Part shown: positions 43,666-50,373 of the stretch, piece after piece | Layout of the letters: each line of letters begins with the position of its first letter | Numbering within the stretch: position 1 is the first letter of the stretch | Assembly (NCBI RefSeq): GCF_024508665.1 | Contig: NZ_JANINP010000007.1 | Coordinates: 1-64,000, forward strand | Length of the DNA: 64,000 nucleotides | Reading direction: 5' to 3' | DNA from: Sphingomonas sp. | GTDB lineage: Bacteria > Pseudomonadota > Alphaproteobacteria > Sphingomonadales > Sphingomonadaceae | The notes under the pieces: generated by a model | Told to the model about the DNA's origin: nothing | Database searches by the model: none | What the model saw: the letters and a program-made list of their open reading frames with translations, nothing else | Made by a program: the position numbers and the translations under genes

Positions 43666-44535
43666 TCAACGGATCAGAAACTGCTTCAGATAAAACCGAT
43701 AATTGACCACGTCATAACTGCTGCGATATCCCTCTTTGTCGGCATGGTGAATCAGGAAGCGGATCGTCCGATTGTGATATCCCTTTAACCACGTCATCTT
43801 CGCCTTGACGGAGGCGTTCATCGCCAACGTTGCCAGGGCGAGATTCGATAGGATCATTCGCTTGTGCTGCCGGAGGAAATCTGCCCAATCGGCCTCTTCG
43901 TCGAGTAGGTGGCGCCAAGCCCACAGATAGTCGAGTTGTAGGAGATCATTCGGTAGCTGCGAGGTGAACTCCTTTAAGTCTTCTATGAGGAGGTGGCTGT
44001 CGACTCCGTCGTAATAATCGTCGGCGTTCCGAAGTGCGCTATCCTCGGCCTCGACCCGCCTATAGAGCGCATCGACGAGGTCCGGGTCGATCACAATCCG
44101 GGGTTGGATCGCATATTTGCTCTCAAGTTCATATGCGCGGACGAGCGCCGGGCCGAAGAGAACGTTGCCATCCGTCTCATCGAGATAGATCTCGCCAGCG
44201 GAAATCCCTCCACGAACAAAAATCCCCTCTCGGACCATCTCGCACTGTGCGACGACCATGTCGCGCAACTCCAGCATGATAGTGTCGGCGCTGGGCTCCC
44301 GACCGAACAATCGCACCCGCACGACGCTGTCCGAGAAGGCGATGGCTCGAACGATCGGATCGGCCGGCGCGGAGAAGTGCTGGCCGTATAGATCCCGAGA
44401 AGACGAGAAACGCTGCAAGTGGCGGACTGCGCGCGCGATCGTCGGGGCGTCTGCGGTTTCGATCAACGATCGAAAACCGAGAATGTCGACGAAAGTCACT
44501 AAGCCGAATGCATAAGAAACGACGTCTTGCTCCAT
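43666..44535 (-). CDS. Class III nucleotidyl cyclase-fold protein, catalytic status unclear
   Basis: This 289-residue soluble protein begins almost at the domain. FVDILGF gives the first metal Asp (Asp17) and AFSDSVV the second (Asp69). FVRGGISAGEIYL corresponds to the beta hairpin of class III cyclases. In the helix that normally reads VNxAxRL, the sequence is FGPALVRAYELE (127-138), so by eye the transition-state Asn and Arg are replaced by Val132 and Glu136. The C-terminal 110 residues are helical (LQLDYLWAWRHLLDEE, KAKMTWLKGYHN) and family-specific. The protein could make an unusual product or only bind nucleotide. It is divergent from the RecA-like gene across just 28 bp. Confidence 0.6.
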   Translation of the reverse strand: MEQDVVSYAFGLVTFVDILGFRSLIETADAPTIARAVRHLQRFSSSRDLYGQHFSAPADPIVRAIAFSDSVVRVRLFGREPSADTIMLELRDMVVAQCEMVREGIFVRGGISAGEIYLDETDGNVLFGPALVRAYELESKYAIQPRIVIDPDLVDALYRRVEAEDSALRNADDYYDGVDSHLLIEDLKEFTSQLPNDLLQLDYLWAWRHLLDEEADWADFLRQHKRMILSNLALATLAMNASVKAKMTWLKGYHNRTIRFLIHHADKEGYRSSYDVVNYRFYLKQFLIR

Positions 44536-44563
44536 CCCGAACTATGATCTTAGATGTCTGGCA

Positions 44564-45547
44564 GTGGTCAAGCTGTCCCGAACTCGATTTGAAGCGTTGG
44601 CGGCAGCGGTCGGCAGCGATCCCACCGGATGGCGATCACCGATTCGAATATCGCATAGCGGCAGCCCCGCATTGGACGTGGTCACAGGACTTAACGGTAT
44701 ACCGTCGGGTGTGATAGTCGAACTCTATGGGGGCGCGTCCGCCTGGAAATCTACCTACGCACTTCAGTTGGTGTCGGCTGCACAGCGGGACGGAAGCAAG
44801 GCGCTCTACCTTGACGTCGATTACGGGTTGACGCGCGAGCGCGCAGTCCAGCTCGGGGTCGATCTCGACCGATTGCTGATCTGCCACCCCGAAAGCGGTG
44901 AGGAGGCGCTGGAGGTGCTATACCGCTTGGTGCTCTCGGGCGGTATACGCATCGCTGTCGTCGATAGCATCGCGGCCTTGGTGCCGCAAAGCGAGCTGGT
45001 GCAGCAAATTGGCGAGGTACCCCTCGGGCTGCAAGCACGATTGATGACGGTCGGCATACGTCGGCTTGTTGCCGCCGCTCGCAAAAGCGCAACGACAGTG
45101 ATTCTGATCAACAGGCTGTTCAATATTGACCGAGGGCAAGGAGTGCTCGTCCCCGCAACCCCGGGCGGCCAAGCTGTCCGTCACTTTGCGGGATTGCGAG
45201 TTCGATTGAATGTCGGCGATCCGATCATTTCCGACGGCGTCTGCATCGGTGAACTAATTGAACTTTTTGTCACCAAGAATCGATACGGTTACGACGGGGC
45301 ATCGGTGACTCACGGCATGTATTTCGATCGAGGTTACGATCCCATTGAGCAACGCAATGAATTAGCGCGAATAATCGGTCTACCGGAGCCATCGTGCGAT
45401 CTGTCATCAACCTGGCTCGATGACGACAGTGCTGCTGCAGTATTCAGGACGCTACAGAAGAAGCGTGTTCGACGAGAGGCGAGCTTCATGGATCAGGAGA
45501 ACGAGGCTGATTTTATAGACTTCGAGAATGACGGGCCGCCGTTTTAG
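44564..45547 (+). CDS. Divergent RecA-like protein with altered P-loop and SSB-like tail
   Basis: The product has 327 residues with a GTG start (44564); no better start is in frame. RecA landmarks are recognisable: SGSPALDVVTGLNGIPSG, Walker A YGGASAWKST (55-64), LDVDYGLTRERAVQLGVD, Walker B RIAVVDSIAALVP (Asp134), LINRLF and PATPGGQAVRHFAGLRVRL. Key changes by eye alignment: the P-loop Gly before Lys62 is Trp61, the catalytic Glu96 position is Asp86, and the allosteric Gln194 position is Arg184. The tail DFIDFENDGPPF mimics the acidic SSB tip. It may be a RecA modulator rather than a recombinase. It is not in an ImuB/DnaE2 cassette. Confidence 0.8.
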   Translation: MVKLSRTRFEALAAAVGSDPTGWRSPIRISHSGSPALDVVTGLNGIPSGVIVELYGGASAWKSTYALQLVSAAQRDGSKALYLDVDYGLTRERAVQLGVDLDRLLICHPESGEEALEVLYRLVLSGGIRIAVVDSIAALVPQSELVQQIGEVPLGLQARLMTVGIRRLVAAARKSATTVILINRLFNIDRGQGVLVPATPGGQAVRHFAGLRVRLNVGDPIISDGVCIGELIELFVTKNRYGYDGASVTHGMYFDRGYDPIEQRNELARIIGLPEPSCDLSSTWLDDDSAAAVFRTLQKKRVRREASFMDQENEADFIDFENDGPPF

Positions 45548-45975
45548 CTTTCAAGGTTGTGTCGTGCGCGCTGCTCCCGTGCGCCTGGGAGTTTGCGGGT
45601 GCGGTCGTGCCCCGCGCGTGAGCACTGATCGCCGGCATGGTAGCGCGCTTAGTCGAAGAGATGGGCCTCCCAGCCCGCAGCTTGCCTCCCAAGCTTCTCC
45701 ATAGCCTACTGGCGCACACAAGGCGTGGACTCGATTACCCCGCGAAGCTTGAGTTCTCTTATGCGCCCCAATCTCTGCCGTTCAGCTGAGCTAAGCACGA
45801 CCTAAAACCTGCCGTTCGCTCATTGCCCCAGGAGCAGCGGCCGGAGCGGCCGACGTTCGGACTTAGCTGTCGCTCCGCCAATCGTGTCCCAATGGCAGCT
45901 TCTAGCATAAGCGCACGTTCCGATCGCCGCCACCGCTCGGGCTTCCGCAACCGCACGCACCAACCACTTCTGCCG
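45548..45975. other. Intergenic region, no gene recognised
   Basis: About 430 bases after the RecA-like gene with no convincing reading frame or hairpin terminator. It separates the cyclase/RecA pair from the LysR relic. Confidence 0.5.
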
Positions 45976-46260
45976 TCAGTCCTCCTTCCCCCGAAAAGCC
46001 GCAACGAAGGCGTCCATGACTGCGACGAGCGCCGACCCTGCAGGACCCGGCGCGCACAGCAACCACACAGCGCAGGGAGGCGGTGCGTAGGTTTCGAGCA
46101 CCTTCACGAGACCGCCGGATGCGAGGAGCGCAGCCGTGCCTCCGAACCAGCCTGCGCGATCCCAGCTCCGAGCGTCGCCGCTGCGCGCTTGGCGTCCGAT
46201 CCGTCGACGACGAGTGCGAAGGCGGGTTGAAGACGGCGCACGCCGCCGCCCCTGCCGCTG
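45976..46260 (-). pseudogene. LysR-type regulator, C-terminal fragment with frameshift
   Basis: Two minus-strand frames join to give the end of a LysR effector domain: FALVVDGSDAKRAAATLGAG then, after a shift near 46150, ALLASGGLVKVLETYAPPPC and AVWLLCAPGPAGSALVAVMD. The LVKVLETYAPPP block is a hallmark of LysR C-termini. The DNA-binding domain is absent. It abuts the stop of the next gene by 16 bp, so the gene was probably overwritten by arrival of the nuclease-like pair. Confidence 0.7.
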
Positions 46261-46276
46261 CCTCGCCGCCTCCACT

Positions 46277-47305
46277 CTATTCCCGGCCCTCGCTCCCGGT
46301 TTCGATCAGGAGGACCGACATACCGCCGTCCTCGTCGTACTCCACTGACTCGGGTGGCCGCTCGCGGTCCTCGCCGTCGCCGCTCGGAACAAACGCCTCC
46401 CCGGTCGGTGGCAGCGGCGGCCCACCGCTGGCTGGATCCTGAAAGCAGAGGACCGATTGTCCGCGCGTCCCGCCGATATGCGGATAGCGTTTGAATGATG
46501 CGGTCCGCGCGGCGGCGAGGCGCAACAGCTCCTCGACGGTCACGTCAAAATGATTGTTGGGGGCGCCGGCTACGCTGAGCGCGAGGGGGCCGGTGATCTG
46601 CTGAGCCGCGCGCCCGCGCGGATAGGCGGTCGAATAGAGCATGTTGGCGAGCAGGCTGCCAAGATCTTCAGCGCCGGCGGCAAGCGCCGGGCCGGCCGGA
46701 TCGGCGGCCATCCACGGGAACAGATAGGTATGCTGCGGATAACAGATTGCGCAGCGCCCGTGCGGATGGGCGTCGTCGTCGACCAAGCCGTACCAGCTGC
46801 CGCCAGGATTGGGGCGGATCGTGCGATGGCCTGGCAGATAGGGTGCGGCGGGCCGGCCACCGCCACGCCCGTGCAACGTGAAGTCGGGCCAATGGCGATA
46901 GAGATATTCCTGATGGACATCGGGGGTGCTGGTCGGGACGCCGTCGACTATGCGCTTAGCCTGAAGCAGCAGCGCGCGGCGCGACGGAGCAGCGCCGATA
47001 TGGTCATGGACGACGAGCAGGTCGCCGAGTTCGGGCTTCACCGGTCCGTCGAGCGGATGATCATAATGCGCCTTCGGCGTCTGGTGGATGAGAACGCCGG
47101 TAACGCGCAGCGAGACGCCACGTCGGGCAAGGACGGGCCGCCATTCGGCGGCGAGCCGCGCCGTGCCGGTTTCGACCAGCGCCCAGACATGTTCGACTTC
47201 CTCGGGAACACGGTGCCGCGTCACGCGATGAGCAGCGGCGAACGCATCCCATACGGCCTCGCGCGCGCCCTCCACCAGTGCGGGGAAAAGATCGTCCGGG
47301 ATCAT
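46277..47305 (-). CDS. Hypothetical protein with PD-(D/E)XK-like core
   Basis: ATG 47305 follows CAGGAGTG at 6 nt. The 342-residue soluble protein has an N-terminal helical part, then VSLRVTGVLIHQTPKAHYDH, ELGDLLVVHDHIG and RRALLLQAKRIVDG. The spacing Asp95...Gln115-Ala-Lys117 fits the D...(E/Q)xK core of restriction-like nucleases. A CAICYPQHTYLFPW segment near residue 190 could be a structural Cys pair with more distant residues. The C-terminus is acidic and unstructured. It is divergent from the DUF4365 gene over 144 bp. I do not recognise a named family; nuclease activity is inference. Confidence 0.6.
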   Translation of the reverse strand: MIPDDLFPALVEGAREAVWDAFAAAHRVTRHRVPEEVEHVWALVETGTARLAAEWRPVLARRGVSLRVTGVLIHQTPKAHYDHPLDGPVKPELGDLLVVHDHIGAAPSRRALLLQAKRIVDGVPTSTPDVHQEYLYRHWPDFTLHGRGGGRPAAPYLPGHRTIRPNPGGSWYGLVDDDAHPHGRCAICYPQHTYLFPWMAADPAGPALAAGAEDLGSLLANMLYSTAYPRGRAAQQITGPLALSVAGAPNNHFDVTVEELLRLAAARTASFKRYPHIGGTRGQSVLCFQDPASGGPPLPPTGEAFVPSGDGEDRERPPESVEYDEDGGMSVLLIETGSEGRE

Positions 47306-47449
47306 CGTCGCACTCCTGCTGATTTCGCCATGACAGCCATCGTAGCGCTGCGTCGGCTTCGCTCAATCGGTGTTCGCTCGAAGTCGACCTGACCGGATTG
47401 ATTCCGCGCGGCTTTCTCGACGCCGCCATTGTGGGGTAAGCGGAGCGTC

Positions 47450-48850
47450 ATGCGCAAACGCTCGACAAATGCCCGTACCGAACGCGCCGGGCTAATTGCG
47501 GTTGAAAAGGCCTGCAACGAACTGAACCTGATCTGGCGCGATCTCTTTCAGGAGGATGTCGGCGTCGACGGCACGATTGAAATCGTCGTCGGCGACTTTC
47601 CGTCGGGCAAGCTGGTTGGTGCGCAGGTCAAATCGGGACGAAGCTATATCCGATCGGAAACAGAGGACTCGTTCCGTTTTTACCCGCGCGATGGCGATCT
47701 GGATTATTGGGGGCAGCTGTCAATCCCGCTGTTCCTCTTCGTCCATGACCCCGAGACCGATATCACCTACTGGCTCGATGTCTCGCGTCACATCCAGGCA
47801 CGCGGCGATGACCCGCTCGGCACCGCCTATCTGTTGGTCCCCAAGGAAAATCGCCTTGGAGAACGGTTCGCCGACTATCTGCGCGGTCTGTTCGACCTCT
47901 CGGTCTATGACGACGCCCAATTTGCAGCGCTGCGTGCCGAGCTGGAAGCGATCACGCATACGGGCGGCGTGGGCGCGGGCGAGGTGACCGTCACCGCGCT
48001 CGACCTCTTCGTCGGGGGCCTGTGGGGGTTATGCAGCAAGCTGCAATTCCATTCCAGTCTGCTCGCGGATGTTTTTCGCAAAGCGGTCTATGAGCGCCGC
48101 GCCGACATCGTGGTCCGGTATAGCTTCTCGCGCGCCGATCTCTACCCGTTCTTCATCGCCTATATCGCGGCAGTAACCACCCACCATTTGGCGACGATCG
48201 ACGCCGGCGACATCAACGAATCGCTCTACCGCAAGCTCGAATTCCCGACCTTCATTGCGCCGCTGACCACCAATGGCCGCCGGTTCGTCGACTATCTGCG
48301 TGCCCATGGAAGAAGCGACGCTCACGACAATCGGTACTTCACGCTTGCGGTGATCCCGCATGCACAGATCGAGGTTTATTCGCGCTTCGATGGCGAGAGG
48401 GACGGCCGACCAGTGTTCGGTCCGTACACCGATGTGCTCGGGATCAGCTTCAACCCGCATCTCGACTATTACTATGTCGAGCATTGGCGACGAACCGAGC
48501 CCGAAGGTCCGGCGAGCCAGGTTATGGCGCAGAACGCATTCTATTTCGAGCTGACCGATTATATCGAACGGACGTTTCACGGGGTCGACAAGGATACGAT
48601 TCTGCTTCGTCATCTCGACATCCCGCTGACCCCGCTCAGTTGCTGGCTGGAGCGATGGTACGAGTCAGAGCAACCGATGGCGGGTTCGGCATTCGGAGGA
48701 AAATCTAACGTCGAGAATTACGGCCTGCACGACGAACTCCTGTCGATCTTCGGCGCCGCCGGCGCGGTCGATCTCAGCGAGCCCATCGTGCCGCGCCTCC
48801 CGCTGTCGCGTCTGGGCAGCGGCGAGCTCCTGCGGCGCGAGACCGGCTGA
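47450..48850 (+). CDS. DUF4365 domain protein, PD-(D/E)XK-like
   Basis: ATG 47450 is preceded by GCGGAGC. The 466-residue protein begins with a DUF4365 domain: ERAGLIAVEKACNELNLIWR, DVGVDGTIEIV and GKLVGAQVKSGRSYI, giving Asp40, Glu44 and Gln59-Val-Lys61 as a restriction-endonuclease-like core. It continues WGQLSIPLFLFVHDPETDIT, as usual for this family. The remaining 300 residues (VTALDLFVGGLWGLCSKLQF, FDGERDGRPVFGPY, SFNPHLDYYYVEHWRR) are unknown. DUF4365 proteins are common in defence islands. Together with the divergent gene it may form a two-component nuclease system; that is inference. Confidence 0.75.
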   Translation: MRKRSTNARTERAGLIAVEKACNELNLIWRDLFQEDVGVDGTIEIVVGDFPSGKLVGAQVKSGRSYIRSETEDSFRFYPRDGDLDYWGQLSIPLFLFVHDPETDITYWLDVSRHIQARGDDPLGTAYLLVPKENRLGERFADYLRGLFDLSVYDDAQFAALRAELEAITHTGGVGAGEVTVTALDLFVGGLWGLCSKLQFHSSLLADVFRKAVYERRADIVVRYSFSRADLYPFFIAYIAAVTTHHLATIDAGDINESLYRKLEFPTFIAPLTTNGRRFVDYLRAHGRSDAHDNRYFTLAVIPHAQIEVYSRFDGERDGRPVFGPYTDVLGISFNPHLDYYYVEHWRRTEPEGPASQVMAQNAFYFELTDYIERTFHGVDKDTILLRHLDIPLTPLSCWLERWYESEQPMAGSAFGGKSNVENYGLHDELLSIFGAAGAVDLSEPIVPRLPLSRLGSGELLRRETG

Positions 48851-48937
48851 GCCGCGCTTAGCGATACCGCGACGAGGAAAGCCAGCTTATGCCGGGTCGC
48901 TCGCATTAGGGCCGCGCCGTACGGCAGCAGCACCGGC

Positions 48938-49195
48938 TCATCGACGTCTTGGCCCAGCGACCGGTTCTGGTTCGGCGGACCGATGACGATCAGGCAGGCC
49001 CCTGCGGTGGAGCCCGGCGATAGCATCTTCCGTCGCCTCCTCGCTGACGTCATCACGACGCGGCATGCCTATGATCGTGCCACGCTGCCCGATCAGCTCG
49101 CGCATCAGCCACAGCTGGAGGTCGGTAAGCGCCGTAGCATGTTCCCTTCGGTTAGGCGGCTGGCGGTTGTCGGAGCGGGGCGGCACGCCGCTCAT
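48938..49195 (-). CDS. Small uncertain ORF, possibly frameshifted
   Basis: This 85-codon frame starts ATG 49195 and overlaps the end of the membrane-protein gene by 44 bp. LTDLQLWLMRELIGQRGTII and EEATEDAIAGLHRRG look like a small winged-helix protein. After GLHRRG the frame turns Arg/Pro-rich, while the neighbouring frame reads CLIVIGPPNQNRSLG and VDEPVLLPYGAAL, which looks more protein-like. A one-base shift near 49010 would join them. It may be a decayed gene or a sequencing error; coding status is unsure. Confidence 0.35.
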   Translation of the reverse strand: MSGVPPRSDNRQPPNRREHATALTDLQLWLMRELIGQRGTIIGMPRRDDVSEEATEDAIAGLHRRGLPDRHRSAEPEPVAGPRRR

Positions 49196-49865
49196 CGGCC
49201 CTGCCGCCGGAATATAGCGCGAAACACACGACCAGCAGGATGATGCCGCCGACGATCTCGAACGTCGAAAGGAGCTGTGGCGCCCGGCCCGTCAGCACAT
49301 AGCCTGCGCTGCCGCTGGTGGTGATGGTGGATGCGCTGAGCCACAAAAAATCGGTGATGGTAGTGGGCGAAGATTGCCACACCGAGAATGGCAGCAGCGC
49401 ATAGAGCATGGCGTAGTCGATGATGAGCTCGACATAGCTGTTGAGCGCGAGACGGACCCGCCACGCGGCGGTAAGATCACTGCCGGCCGGCTTATCCTTC
49501 AGCTGATCCACCGCGTCGCGATAAAAGGCGATGAACACCTCAGCGCAGCGCGACCAAAGAAACCAGCCCCAGATCCAGAGCGGCGACCAGGCGCCTGCGC
49601 GAAGCGGCCGCGCATTGTTATCAAACCTGACGATCAGGGTTGTGATCGTCGCCACGGCAATTACCAGATAGACGACGTTGAGCACGACGATCACGTAAGT
49701 GCGACGCTCTGGATCGCGGGGTTTGAGCCAGGCGGCGAGCCGCCACGTCGGCGAGATCACACTGGCGGCCAGGCTCAGCGCAAATTTCGCAATCGCGACT
49801 TCGCGCGGATGGCGCGCGACGATATCGACAATCTTCCGATCGAGCGCGGTGGTGGGTGCGGTCAT
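49152..49865 (-). CDS. Membrane protein with ion-channel-like pore loop
   Basis: The start is placed at ATG 49865 (TAPTTALDRKIVDIVARHPR) with GTGGGA upstream; the longer open frame lacks protein-like sequence. The 237-residue protein has helices at YVIVVLNVVYLVIAVATITT, LWIWGWFLWSRCAEVFIAFY and VELIIDYAMLYALLPFSVW. It then has the arrangement of a potassium-channel pore module: DFLWLSASTITTSGSAGYVL followed by TFEIVGGIILLVVCFALYSG. The canonical TVGYG filter is not present; TTSGSAGY replaces it. It may be a non-selective pore or a degenerate channel. Its place next to nuclease-like genes is suggestive of an effector, without proof. Confidence 0.6.
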   Translation of the reverse strand: MTAPTTALDRKIVDIVARHPREVAIAKFALSLAASVISPTWRLAAWLKPRDPERRTYVIVVLNVVYLVIAVATITTLIVRFDNNARPLRAGAWSPLWIWGWFLWSRCAEVFIAFYRDAVDQLKDKPAGSDLTAAWRVRLALNSYVELIIDYAMLYALLPFSVWQSSPTTITDFLWLSASTITTSGSAGYVLTGRAPQLLSTFEIVGGIILLVVCFALYSGGRADERRAAPLRQPPAA

Positions 49866-50373
49866 TCCCACAAGGTGCCACGTTGCGATCCAATGCGCGA
49901 GCGCGACGCGCGGGAAGCATCGGATTGCGCTGGAGCTCCGCCAGTAAAGATGCGCGTTGCAACTGATGCCGTGCCCGTATGCAGAGATTGCGCGACATCG
50001 CGAACAGCGCGGTGGAAGCCGGTCTAATCGTGAGTCTAGATGGGCAAGCCTCTGAAAGCTGCCATCCCGCAACCGGCCCATTTTGAGGCGTAGGTAGAGC
50101 ATCTCGTTTACACCGAGACGGCGGCGGATCGAACGTCAGCTTTGGCTAGTTTTGAAGCCGCAAGCTGCAAGTCCGCAAGCGGCCCATAACCAGACGCCCC
50201 TCGGATCATCGCGCTAGTCGCCTGGTCCGTAATTGACTCGAGCGGAAATTCAGTGACGCGGAGACATGGCGTGATTTGGCGTGCTATGTCGCCGTCAGGG
50301 TGCTGCACCTGCGGCCCGGCTTCTGAAATCTTGCTCCTCGCTTCCGACGTCCCGGTCGGGAGGGAGCTTTGCC
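49866..50373. other. Leader of the traG-trb operon, no gene recognised
   Basis: About 500 bases between the membrane-protein gene and traG. It marks the right end of the cargo. Frames are open upstream of the traG start but have no signal or motif. Confidence 0.5.

Noticed and set aside
44564..45547. ImuA of an ImuA-ImuB-DnaE2 mutasome
   Set aside because: No ImuB or DnaE2 gene is adjacent, the protein is longer than typical ImuA and keeps RecA-like layout throughout.
43666..49865. A Pycsar system (cyclase plus membrane effector)
   Set aside because: The cyclase-fold protein lacks normal transition-state residues by eye, the membrane protein is 5 kb away in another unit and has no visible cyclic-nucleotide-binding domain.
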